NCBI GenBank assembly: GCA_015832175.1
Contig: WJXW01000008.1
Location: forward strand, 248,001 to 312,000
Source of the DNA: Paraphaeosphaeria minitans
Lineage: Eukaryota > Ascomycota > Dothideomycetes > Pleosporales > Didymosphaeriaceae
Direction: 5' to 3'
DNA length: 64,000 bases
The notes beneath the pieces were generated by a model. The model had not been told where the DNA came from and did not search any database. It was given only the letters and a program-made list of their open reading frames with translations. The stretch's first letter is position 1. Each line of letters starts with the position of its first letter. Made by a program: the position numbers and the translations under genes. Of this stretch, positions 11,480 to 22,289 are shown one piece after another.

Positions 11480-12054
11480 CGACCGTGTCTTTTGTGCCAT
11501 ATTGTTTTTCTAGTTGTTTCCGACTTCCTTTCTTCCCGAGATACTTGCGATTTAGACAAGACTTAGATATTGACCTACCTATCCGATCACTTGATAACTC
11601 TATCTGCCACATGTTCCTTTAGTGTCGTGCTATCGTCTCCGAACCCCAGACCGGCGCACGTCAAATGGCTCATTGCCCACTGTTGAGCCATAGCCATACC
11701 CACATTGCGGGTCTGCTGCCGTCGCCTACCTACCTACCTTCTCGCCGGGTCCGCCGCCGATCCCCGCACTTGATACCGTGCGGCTACCTACCAAGCGGCC
11801 AATGACCGGGATCACTGCACCGGAACCCTTCCTGCCCACAATCATCCCTACTAGGCTGCCTCGACAAGGCTAGCTGGACCAGACTTGGGTAGGATGCGTC
11901 CAAGAAGCTGGCCAGGCCGTCCTTGGTGAATGTCCCGGAAGGCTATGTATACAGGCCTGGGACCGCCTTGACCAGATTTACATCTCCACTCTCTCCACTC
12001 CTCTTCCATCTCTTTCCATTACCTAAAATTATCTCAGTGCTCCAAGTCCTTGCA
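11480..12054. promoter_or_regulatory. permease upstream region
   Basis: 575 bp between the aldolase stop and the permease start. It holds CTACCTACCTACC at about 11728-11741, a second CTACCTACC near 11784, two CCGG tetramers 10 bases apart (11806-11809 and 11820-11823), a TATA-like TATGTATA at about 11944, and a pyrimidine-rich tract (about 11985-12020) just before the ATG, as is common at fungal transcription starts. Confidence 0.4.
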
Positions 12055-13973
12055 ATGGAGGGTAACAAGAGCGAGAAAGTCGTCGATGTCTCGACCTCTG
12101 GGTCGGACTTGTACCCAGTCGAGACATCGAACGAGCAGAGGGTAGGCCATGTTGGCAATGCAGATGAGCTCCAGCGACATCTGGGGAATCGTCAGCTGCA
12201 ACTTATTGCTATCGGTAAGTCTGACCAGCGGCAGGCCAAAGCAGAGCGCTCGCAGGCAATGGCGGGGAAAACCTCCGACTCAGGGGCAATTCACGCAATG
12301 TGAGCTGTGGTGCACTAACCTGTCTCAGGTGGATCCATCGGAACAGCAACCTTCGTCTCCATCTCCAACGGTCTGCTCAAGGGTGGACCCGGCTCTCTCT
12401 TCCTCGCCTATACGATCTACACCTGCATGCTGGGATTGGTCAACAACTGCCAAGCCGAAATGAGCTCTTACATGCCTGTGACCGGTGGTTTTATTCGCAT
12501 GTCGGGCAAATGGGTCGACGAGGCACTGGGATTTATGATTGGCTGGAGTGAGTTCACTGCCCTCCGGCAACCCGGTTTGACGATGCTAAATAACTGCAGA
12601 CTTCTTCATCTACGAGGCCATTCTCATCCCCTTTGAGATTACCGCACTGAACCTTGTATTGTCCTACTGGCGTGACGACATACCCGTGGAAGCCGTCGTA
12701 GCGGCATGCATTGTCCTCTACTTCTGCATCAATGCCTTCGTCGTCAAATGGTACGGAGAGTGCGAGTTCTGGCTCGCCCTCGGAAAAGTGTTCCTCCTTG
12801 GCATGCTCTTCTCCTTTACCTTTATCACCATGGTCGGCGGCAACCCCAAGAAAGACGCCTATGGCTTCCGCTACTGGAAAAATCCCGGCTCCTTTGCGGA
12901 ACACATCACTACTGGTCCTTTGGGACGGTTTGAGGGTTTCCTCGGTGCTTTGTGGAGCGCGGCTTTTACTGTTGTCGGTCCCGAATACGTGTCCATGGTA
13001 GCCGGCGAGGTGAAGAGCCCCCGGAAGTACCTCAAGCAGGCGTTCAAGGCAACGTATGCGCGTTTCGGTCTGTTCTTCATCGGCAGCGCGCTGTGCGTCG
13101 GCATCGTCGTCCCATACAACAACACAACGCTCGTCGAGATATTCAGCGGCAAGTCCAGCGGCGCCGGCACTGCGGCCGCATCCCCATACGTCATCGCCAT
13201 GAACAGTACGTCTCCGTCCTACACCCTTCCTCCCTCTGTGTTGAAACTGACAACCCCTAGACCTCGGCATCGAAGGCCTCCCTCACGTCACCAACGCTCT
13301 CCTCGTGACCTCCATCTTCTCCGCCGGCAACGCATACACCTACTACGGGACCCGCTCGCTCTACGGCCTCGCCATCGAAGGCCAAGCGCCCCGCTTCCTG
13401 CGCAAGTGCACCAAAGCCGGCGTCCCCATCTACTGCCTCTGCATCACGATCCTCTTCCCCTTCCTCGCCTTCCTCAACGCATCCTCGGGCTCCTCCAAAG
13501 TCCTCACCTGGCTCACCAACATCATCACCGGCGCGCAAATCATCGACTACATCGTCATCTGCATCAACTTCATCTTCTTCTACCGCGCGTGCAAAGCCCA
13601 AGGCCTCGACCGCCGCTCGCTGCCCTACTTCGGCCGCTTCCAGCCCTGGTCCGCCTACATCCCGCTCGCCTTCTTGACGTGCGTGGTCACGTGCTACGGG
13701 TACGCTACCTTCCTCCCTGGGAACTTCACCGTGGATGACTTCTTCACGTACTACATGATGCTGCTGGTGGACCCGGTGCTGTTCGTTGGGTGGAAGCTGT
13801 ACAAGAAGACCAAGTTCGTAAAGGCGAGCGAGGCGGATCTGATCTGGGACAAGCCCGTCATCGATGCGTACGAGGATGCGTTGGAGGAGGAGCACGTCGG
13901 GTTTTGGAGGGACGTGGGGAATATGTTTGGCAAGTGCTTTATGCGGCGGAAGAAGTCGGATGCGGAGAAGTGA
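12055..13973 (+). CDS. amino-acid permease, proline-permease-like (YAT/AAP family)
   Basis: Fungal amino-acid/H+ symporter of the APC superfamily (AA_permease), 565 residues, 12 predicted membrane helices, plasma membrane. Four exons: 12055-12214, 12329-12547, 12600-13205 and 13261-13973. All three introns are GT-AG and restore the family sequence: LIAIG/GSIGTATFVSISNGLL, FMIGW/NFFIYEAILIPFE and VIAMN/NLGIEGLPHV. The segment AAFTVVGPEYVSMVAGEVKSP and the NAYTYYGTRSLYGLA helix are typical of the YAT family, which includes Aspergillus PrnB. The cytosolic tail is acidic then basic (HVGFWRDVGNMFG, RRKKSD). The cluster context suggests proline, hydroxyproline or related imino acids as substrate; sequence alone cannot fix it. 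Confidence 0.9.
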
Positions 13974-14580
13974 GAGGTGGACGGGAAGACGTGCATGACA
14001 TCGTGAAGATGGTTATTGGATCCGGCGGCCGGGGTTACGGTGCATTTTCAGATGTGCCGATAGATGGGTGTAGAAATCATAGGATCGCAACCACAGGAGG
14101 TGGTTCATTACCTACTTAGCTATTCTTGCTCAGCATAAAGTCGGACGTGGATGCTGCAATCACAGCTATACGCACCCAAAGCATCCCATTCCCCTTCGCG
14201 CGACTTCTTTCCACTACCTACCAGATTCCAGATCCTTACGGTGCGCTAGCTTTGGGGTTGGCACGAAGCTCGCGGCTCGGCTCCACGTGACGATGGTGCA
14301 TAGATACCTAGTGCATACCTAGAGTCCCCGGTCTCCACCCGACGCCTGCTCCACTTCCGTGAATACGCGGGCGCTCGGATGTATCCCGGACGTACAGCAC
14401 AGAGGCCACTCGTTTTTCGCCGGTGCCCAACAAGGCTAAGATAGAAGAGGTAGGTACCGTAGTCCAGCATGCACGTATACATACGTACCGTACAGCTGTA
14501 GCAATCCTCTGCACTGAATAGCCCTCCTTGTCCATACTCTTCGTAGCACGTTCCCATCCGGCATTTCTACAACTGCAAAC
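13974..14580. other. intergenic; promoter of aminotransferase gene
   Basis: 607 bp with no coding potential recognised. It contains AGGTAGGTACCGTA near 14448 and further ACCTA-type words at about 14107, 14213 and 14305. The proximal part must carry the promoter of the aminotransferase gene. Confidence 0.4.
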
Positions 14581-15916
14581 ATGTTCCGCAGCGTCCCCCC
14601 GAGCCCCGCTGACCCCGTGTATCTCCTCTCGCAGCGCGTGCGAGAAGACACTGCGCCCGGCAAAGTTGATCTCGGCGTTGGCGTGTACAGGAATGAGCAA
14701 GGACGGTATCACGAACTGCGAGCGCTGAAAGCGGTCCGTACGCCCACCCACGCATATGACCCCACGGCCCGAATCTAACCACAAGAGCCCAGGCGAAGCG
14801 CATCCTCGCGCAGGAGGACGCAAACCACGACTACGGAGTGACGACGGGCAACGCGGCGTTCCTGGCCAACGCTGCAAAGCTGTTTTTCGGACGGGAGGCG
14901 GAGGTGCTCTCTTCGAAGAGAGTGACGTCCGTGCAAGCCATCTCAGGCACAGGCGCCATACACCTCGGTGCTCTCTTCCTCGCGCGCACGCCCGCGTTCG
15001 CGGGGAAGAAGGTGTACGTCGGGACGCCCGCGTGGGGCAACTACGTGCCGCTGTTCAACCTCGTTGGGCTCGAGGTGGCGACGTACAGGCACTACGACGC
15101 GGCGACTGGCAAGGTGGATTTCCAGTCTGTGCTCGAGGCGACGAGGATCGCAGAGCAAGGAAGCATATTCGTGCTGCAGGGGTGCTGCCACAACCCGTCC
15201 GGCGCGGACTTTTCGCCTGCGCAATGGGACGAGTTGGCTGATGCGATGGAGGCGAAGAAGCTGTTTCCGCTGTTCGACATGGCGTATCAAGGCCTGGGCT
15301 CGTCACTGGACGAAGATGCGTATGGGCTGCGGTTGTTTGCGAGCAGAGGCTTCGAACTCGTTGCTTGCCAGTCGTTTTCGAAAAACTTCGGACTGTATGG
15401 GGAGAGGGTCGGTGTGGTGCATGCTTTGAGTCAGGATGCAGAGGTCGCGTCAAAGGTGTATGAGAGTTTAAGATGCTTGATTCGGTGGGAGTTCTCGTCA
15501 AGCCCGGCGTACGGGGCGCGGCTGGTGGACATTGTGCTTAATGACGACAAGTTGAGGCAGGACTGGGAGATAGAATTGGCGACTATTCAGAAGCGGCTTG
15601 CGGACAATAGGAGGGCACTGCACGCGGAGCTGGTGGAGAAGCGCCAGGTGAGTCTATGTGCGTCTTACTTGATGGCATTTCGCTGATCCTGAGGTGTCGA
15701 AAGGCTCGCGGGAACTGGGGCTCGATTCTCTCATCGAATGGCCTCTTCTGCTTCCTCCCGCTGAACCCGCAGCAATGCGAGCGCCTCGCTGCAGAGTTCC
15801 ACATTCACCTGCTTCAGAACGGACGCATGAATGTGGCTGGCCTGAACCGGAGCAATATCGAACACGTGGCTTCGGCGCTCGTTGAGGTGACCAACTCGGC
15901 GTCCTCGCGCTTGTGA
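14581..15916 (+). CDS. aspartate aminotransferase family enzyme with PTS1
   Basis: PLP-dependent class I aminotransferase of the eukaryotic AspAT type, 409 residues. Exons: 14581-14737, 14788-15647 and 15704-15916. Intron 1 has GTACGC at 14738; the in-frame acceptor is the second AG of acaagag (14787). Intron 2 joins VEKRQ to ARGNWGSILSSNG. Motifs: KVDLGVGVYRNEQG, AISGTGAIHLGALFL, GCCHNPSGADFSPAQW, LFDMAYQGLGSSLDEDA and Lys251 in SQSFSKNFGLYGERVG, which binds PLP; RSNIEHVASAL is near the end. Animal AspAT converts 4-hydroxyglutamate to 4-hydroxy-2-oxoglutarate, exactly the step needed between P5CDH and the adjacent aldolase. There is no mitochondrial leader. The protein ends in Ser-Arg-Leu (PTS1), so a peroxisomal location is likely. 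It could instead be an ordinary aspartate/glutamate shuttle enzyme. Confidence 0.9.
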
Positions 15917-16365
15917 GTCTCTGTCATGCATCAAGTGAGTCGGTAATCGCGATGGCTGGATTGTGCTGGGGCGATGTTGGGAGTGGAAGGGTGGCCGACA
16001 TGCTTCTCGGATAGGCGGCCGGTGGCCAATGCGCGCGCTAGACTCAAAAGCGCCGCATTTTCCTGGAGTGATGCGGCTCCGCAAGGTAGATACGAAGCTG
16101 CCGATTGCATGCTTAATGACGTGTGGCTGTGAAGGGATTTTGCAGGACAGCGGGTGTGGAAAGGAGTGAAGAACGATGTAGACAGCTCGGAGATGGTCTG
16201 GGACAATGGGATGGCTACCTACTTAGGCACACTAGCGTTATCCTTTCCCCGCAAATTCCCATCCCTCTCGTAACGTGACGCCTGACCTCCTCGCCGCCGT
16301 CTATGGCCTTATGTATAGGGTCGTTGGAGTGCTGCGGCTAGCGATGTAACATCCCTGCGGTTGCA
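15917..16365. other. intergenic; promoter of regulator gene
   Basis: 449 bp with no gene recognised. It includes GGCTACCTACTTAGGC near 16210, another copy of the ACCTA-type word seen before several cluster genes. It presumably carries the promoter of the Zn2Cys6 regulator. Confidence 0.4.
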
Positions 16366-19090
16366 ATGCAGACGATGGCAAACTCGAGCGAACAGCGACG
16401 TGCTTCTAAGCGATCTTCCAACGCGTACGTAGGGAATTCATCCGACGGACGTGCATCCGCTTATCAGTGAAGGTGCTCACGGTGTCGACGGCAGAAGATC
16501 AAGTGTTCCGGGCTGCAGCCTTGTGCGAACTGTACCAAGAGGAGTCTGAGCTGCGTCTTTGATGATCGGGATAACAAGGTGCTGGTTACGCAGGGGTGAG
16601 TCGAGCCTTTCCATCCTTGTTGAGGCACGATGCTTGCTGAGGTGTTGGGTGCATCCCAAGAACCTCTTCAGCATCATACGCCCAAGACAGTGCAATGGCA
16701 ACCTTCAAGCTAACCGTCCGTCAGCTACCTGTCTGATCTGCAACAGAAAGTTGCCCGTTTGGAGCGAAGCCTCAGCCACACAGAAACGACCCCTGGAGTG
16801 CCTCAACAATCCCGGGAACATGGCGAAGAACCTGTTCAGGCTGGCAGCTCCTACCGAGAGCATCCTCTCCGGCCCCCTCCCGGTGGCGACCACGAGCCCC
16901 GGGAGACCTCTCGATCGAGCCCTGCAGAGACGCGGGACAACTCTCCGAAGACCGATCAGGGAAATGCGGAAAGTCACGAATTGACAAATCCCTTACTTGA
17001 GTCGCCCTCCAAGTTCATGGCCGCGTCTTCCGGGAGGACATTCTATCTGGGGACTTCATCTAATTGGTCTTTCCATGGACAGGTGTTGAATGTGGTTCAT
17101 CAGCATATTCGCAGCACTCCTCTGCCTGGGACAGAGTTTCTGTTTGATGGCTCGGCTTACAACCTTCCTTGGGCAAGTGATCCATCCCGTCGTATATGCC
17201 ACTTCACCTGTTACTTACCCTGCTGACCTGCATGCGAATCGCAGGATGGCACTCGCAGCCTGCCGGAGACAAATGCACCTGTCATTCCAAGCATCGACTA
17301 CGCCATATTTCTCATCAACGCTGTCAAGTTTCATTGTGGGCAGTTAGTACATCTGTTCGACGAAGAGGAGTTCACGGCCAAACTGCACCTTTTCTACGGA
17401 AATGCACAACCCAACAAGCTTCAGGACAGCTTGTGGTATGTCCAGTTTCTTCTGATCATCGCTTTCGGGAGGACACTCGTACAACGCAAACACCGAGAAT
17501 CGAAGCCGCCTGGAGCTGACTTCTTCGTACACGCTCTTCAGCTCCTCCCCGATACCAACCGACTGTGCCGAGAACCACTCGTCGCAACAGAGATACTGTG
17601 CGGTATCGCTCTATACCTGCAAGCCCTAGACTCACGTAACGCCGCACATGTAACGGTACGCTACACCTGCTTACACTTCCATAACAGCTACTGAGTCCCA
17701 TCCAGATCGGCCAAGCGATGCGAATAGCATTGGCAGAGGGTATGCACACCGACATGCCAGCGGCGGAGTTAGGAGAGGCATTCGTCCAGCGATGTCGCAA
17801 GATTTGGTGGACGATCTACATCCTCGATCGGCAGATGAGTTCGCAGATGGGCGTACCGCAATCGATCCGAGATGACGAGATAACGTGTCAGCTCACGCAT
17901 TTCCCTGGCTCTGCTCAACGGACAGCCGCGCTGAAGATGCAGATCAAGCTCGCGCGTATATACGCGGATATAGCCAGAAGTAGGTCGAATAAGCTCCAGT
18001 CACTGTTTTCGTCATACGTAGTGGCGACAAAGTTGTGCATAGTTAGTTCACAGGCTCACAACATGCAGGTGTCTACGGCCCAAAAGGTCGCCTTCGCAAG
18101 AAGTTTGTCATCAGTATCAAGGCGCTACTCGATGACATGGCAGCAGTCGCAGAGGAACTACGGAACTCGTTTCCTTTGCACTCCGACGAGCGATTTGGTG
18201 GGATATCAAGAATGCCGGCGCATCTACACCTGATGTACTACCAGGTAAGTCAGTCCTCTGGTAGTATGTCGTTGACGTATGGCTACCGAGTCGTTGCGCC
18301 GTGCTGACCACTGTGCGCAGACAATCGTTGTGACGACGAGGCCACTGCTATTCTGTTGCCTGAAGAAAGCATTCGAGTCTCCAAAGGAAGTGGGGCCGCT
18401 GGTATCGTCTCGTAAGATCAGGCCTCTGTTAAGCATGTCGCTGGATGCTTCGCAGAAGATTCTTAACATCCTTGAAAGCCTGCAAGACCAAGATCTACTA
18501 GGTACGACCATTCAAAAATGTCGCCGAACTCATCCGAACTGACCAGTCCAACAGAAACCTTTCTTCCGTGGGATTTAGACTCCCTATTTGTTTCGACAAT
18601 GGTTCTGGTCCTGATAAGATTCGTTGACGACACCCTATCCGAGAACAGTTCCGCCTGGCTCAGTAAAGCCTTCGCTTTTCTGGATACTATGGTATCGAAC
18701 GGGAACAAAATTGCCGAATTTAGAGCCGCTGAGTTACGCAAGTTGGAGGAAATGCTGTCCGAATACTCTGCCAACCGGACCCTACAGCCACTTCAACCAC
18801 TCGCGCCGCTTCCACCCCAACAACAACAGCCCATAGGTCAGCATCAATCACCACGACAGGGTTACACTATGCCTCCCGATATGCAGTCACCGCAAACGAT
18901 GATGAACACCGAAGCTATGGGAATGTACACCGCATTTAGCGATGAGAGTAGCGGGTTTGGTGATGATCTGACGGCAGATCAGATACTTGCCGTGGCGGAG
19001 TCGATGGATTTGGGTGCGACTGATTGGTTCAATACGTTCGCGACTATGGATACGTATCAGATGGTAGATCCGCAGCAAAATACCATCTAG
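16366..19090 (+). CDS. Zn2Cys6 transcription factor, candidate cluster regulator
   Basis: Fungal binuclear zinc cluster activator, about 735 residues (732 if the in-frame ATG at 16375 is used). Eight exons: 16366-16424, 16473-16595, 16725-17172, 17245-17655, 17706-17979, 18069-18244, 18321-18501 and 18555-19090. The zinc cluster is CSRCRRQKIKC..CANCTKRSLSC, spacing C-2-C-6-C-5-C-2-C-6-C, split by intron 1. It is followed by a linker and coiled coil (YLSDLQQKVARLERSL) and the fungal-specific middle homology region (FGRTLVQRK, ALYLQALDSRNAAHVT, RCRKIWWTIYILDRQ, QSIRDDEITCQLTHFPG). The C-terminus is Gln/Pro-rich and then acidic, as in an activation domain. Intron 3 (17173-17244) appears to be GC-AG, with donor GCAAGT. 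It lies in the middle of the catabolic block, as PrnA does in Aspergillus, so it may respond to an imino acid. Confidence 0.9.
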
Positions 19091-19399
19091 AATATTCTAA
19101 TGTCAATCCGAGAGGACGGCGTGAACGAAGCGTCTTAATTGATAAAGCTTTGCATGTTTGACCGGCGCTCTACTCATAAATACCCAAGAGACAATACAAG
19201 GGGTTGGCCCAAAGAAGTGCAATGCGTCGTAAGGTCACACAGCACGACTCCACAGCGAAGACAGTCGATTCATTTCAGCACTCGGCCATGCATAAAAAAT
19301 TGTCAAACTCACGACAGGCTCGATGGTTAGGGTTCGGAAAAAATATTGGATCGTCCTGTACGCGCTCGTTCTATTTCATGCCATCATGGCCTCATAAGA
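19091..19399. other. convergent intergenic region
   Basis: 309 bp between the stop codons of the regulator (+) and the FAD oxidase (-). It is AT-richer than its neighbours and presumably holds two 3' UTRs. Nothing else was recognised. Confidence 0.5.
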
Positions 19400-20768
19400 T
19401 TACAACTTCGCCTTCACTGGCTGCTCCGACAGATCGCGAAGCTCCCTGACATCTCCCACTCGCCAGCTTACATCGGCATCCTGACTCGTCTCGCCGTTGA
19501 CAGGCTTTGGTTCCCTCCACCGCCACCTCTTGATCGGCTGCTGTCCCCCTGATGCCTTCAACAATTCACGCACCCAGCGACCCACAATGGGGAACATTTT
19601 GAAACCATGCCCAGAATCACCGGTCATCACCATGACCGAGGCCGATGTTTCGGGCACGTAGTCGATGATGAAGTCCGAGTCGTCAGTATCAGCGAACCAG
19701 CACAGTGTCTTCTCAACCAACGGCCGATCGGCAAGGTGTGGCAGCGTCTGGCGAAGTAGTTCTTTCATCTTGAGCTCGTCTTCGTACGGCACAAAGCGAT
19801 TGAGCCCCTCTGGCGCTTTCGACACACCGCTTGCAGGGTCCGTGTTGACGTAGCCGCCACCCATGGGACAAATCTTGAGGAGGTTGGTCTTCGGGTCGGG
19901 CTCGAAGAAGAAACCTAGATCGCGGGCGTACACAACGGGGATGCCGCGCAGGGCCGCAGTCTCGTCGTCGGTGAGTCGCACGTGGCCGACCGACCACGAC
20001 TTTGCTGATACGTTGGTTCCCAGCTCGGGGAGGATCTTGTGGGCAGCTGCTCCTACGGCGACGATGACCAGGGACGCGGCATGTGCGCGGCCATCTTGCG
20101 TTCGCACACCCGTGCTTCGCCTCCCCCGGCTGGTGTTCTCGTAGATCACCTCCTTGACGGCGCCGACCTTCTCGCCGAGGAAAAATCTTACGCCGTTTGA
20201 CCTTGCAGCACGGTAGACGCCACGCAGCGCATTCGCGGAGTGTACGTAGCCGTCGTATGTGTTGATGTAGCCTCTCCAGCCAGGCAGCGAGCCAGTGAAC
20301 TGCCAGCACGCCTGGAGGAGGTCTTTGCGGTTGTTGACCGTGTTGACGAACGGCTTCATGACTGAGCTGCGCTCTGCCGCTGCCTTGAAGCGCTCCATTG
20401 TGTCGACGGCTTTTTGCGGCGCGGCTTCCGAGCAGCAATTTAAGAAGCCGACGCGGTGGAAGTAGGGTGCGTAGAAGGGCGTTTGCCATTCGTTCATTGC
20501 TTCCTGGTCTCTGAGTCAGATGGGCTTTCCTTGGTGACATTTCGAGGGGGAAACGTACGATTGCGAGATTCGTGTACCACTCGTCCTCATACTCTGCTCT
20601 TGCAATCTTGTTGAGGTCATTGGCAGCAGACCAGCGCGAAGGAATCTCCTCGTCTTTCTCGAAAACGGTAATGTTGGTGTAGCCATTTCTTGAGAGCTCG
20701 AGTGCTGTCGACAGACCGAATGCACCACCGCCGATTATGGCAATGGGTTCGCTCTTTGGGAGAGTCAT
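19400..20768 (-). CDS. FAD-dependent amine/imino-acid oxidase (DAO superfamily) with PTS1
   Basis: 437 residues, two exons: 20768-20559 and 20503-19400. The 55-nt intron has GTACGT at 20558 and CAG at 20504, joining WYTNLAI to EAMNEWQTPFYAPYF. The N-terminal Rossmann motif GGGAFG (residues 13-18, in IAIIGGGAFGLSTALELS) is followed by Glu in VFEKDEE and by SAANDLNKIARAEY, typical of sarcosine/pipecolate/fructosyl-amino-acid oxidases. GDSGHGFKMFPIVGRWV near the C-terminus is the second FAD contact. It ends in Ala-Lys-Leu, a strong PTS1, consistent with an H2O2-forming peroxisomal oxidase. The substrate is unknown. Cyclic or N-methylated imino acids (pipecolate, N-methylproline, D-hydroxyproline) fit both family and context. 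It is divergent to the SLC25-like gene. Confidence 0.87.
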
Positions 20769-21327
20769 TATGAGCTGCTCTCTGATGAATGTGCAGTGCA
20801 GGAATGTGCTGTGGAGATGTCCTTGGGGCTACGGGACTCCCACTACTTTTTGAGCATCAACAGCGAAGCTATGTTGCAATAATTCGAACCACCGTCAGGC
20901 GATGCTCGACCGGCATCGGAATATGGCTAGCAGGAACCGACGATACCCAATTGTGGGGGATGAGCACTAGTGGTGGGGCAGCGCGAGCGGGTGCCCTACG
21001 GGAGGCCTGCCGATGTGTTGTCTATCATCAGTTCATGCGGGTGCGCTCCCTGCACCCACGGAATGATTACCGTGCATCTGCGCACCACCCGAGTGACTTC
21101 ATACCGTTAACGGAAGACACGATGTGCGTCCAGAACAAGGCAATGAATACGAGAACGGACAGGCGACCGAAAGCTCAACACATCAGCTGGCAGACCTATT
21201 TGTCGGCGTTACGTACAAGCACACTGTAGCGACTCGTTGTACGTGCTTTGGAAGGTTGTGGACGATTCAATTAGATATTATCGGAGTTGAGAAGAAGCTG
21301 GCCTTCTTCTGATTCATCACTGTTCTC
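20769..21327. promoter_or_regulatory. bidirectional promoter, FAD oxidase / SLC25-like gene
   Basis: 559 bp between two divergent starts. No coding potential is convincing. It must contain both promoters. No motif stands out beyond scattered CGG/CCG triplets. Confidence 0.4.
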
Positions 21328-22289
21328 ATGACTGAGCTAGTCGAGAAGCAGAGCTTCAGTCGAGGTTGGAGCAACTACCAACTACCTGGCTACCTAGCAG
21401 GCGATGTATCTGCAGCTTTTCTATCAGCGACACTCATTTCGCCCATTCTCACGGCGATAGACAGGTGCGATCCTTTGACACTTCCAGAACCTCAATTGTA
21501 ACCTTCCACAGAGCCGTTGTCGAGAATGTATCCTCTACCACGCGGCCCCTCTCGACCGCCCTGAAAGAAAACATCCTCTGCACCTTCCGCCACCCAAAAC
21601 GCTTCTTCGTCGCAAGACCCTTCTTCTACATGTGGACGCTCTACGCTGTTACCTACACCACCGCCAACAGCCTGAACACCCTCACCAGCGCATTCATGGA
21701 CAAGTCCCACGAAGTCCTGGCCAAATCACTCACCTTCATCGCAACATGCACCGTCAACGTCCCCCTCGGCGTCTGGAAAGACATCCGCTTCGTGCAGACG
21801 TTTGGCGGAAGTCACATTCTACCACCCACAGGCCCCGCCAACACGCCTCACCATCCCCTCAAAACACCTCCTCCACCTCCACCACTACAGAGCCCAACCA
21901 AGTTCCCCAGAGCAGTCGCAGCAACCTTCCTCGCACGTGATGCCCTCACGATCCTGGGCTCCTTCACCCTCCCGCCTATGCTCTCGCACCGCATGCCGAT
22001 CGCCGACCCAGCAGCGCAGATGGCGGCGGCGCAGCTGCTGGTGCCGATCTTGTCGCAGGTTGTGGCGACGCCTGTACATCTGCTGGGACTGGATTTGTAT
22101 TCTAACCCTGGGAAGGGGGTGGAAGGGGAGCGGGCGGGGAGGATGCGGAGGGGTCTGGTGGGCACGACTGCGGTGAGGTGTGCGAGGATTGTGCCGGCGT
22201 TTGGGGTTGGCGGGATCGTCAATACGGGGTTGAGGGGGTGGTTTAGGGAGAGGGTGGATGGCGGTGGGGGGAGGAGGGAATTGAGATGA
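21328..22289 (+). CDS. conserved fungal SLC25-like membrane protein
   Basis: 304 residues, exons 21328-21464 and 21512-22289; the 47-nt intron joins SPILTAIDR to AVVENVSSTTRP. Splicing gives the first membrane segment GDVSAAFLSATLISPILTAI, then an FFVARPFFYMWTLYAVTYTTAN segment with conserved basic/aromatic residues, a third segment around LAKSLTFIATCTVNVPLGVWKD, an amphipathic Pro-rich loop and a LARDALTILGSFTLPP segment. I recall this as a fungal family related to mitochondrial carriers and often annotated only as hypothetical; the classical PxD/ExxK/R repeats are degenerate. In this block it could move an intermediate across a mitochondrial or peroxisomal membrane. The transported substrate is not known. 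Confidence 0.75.
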
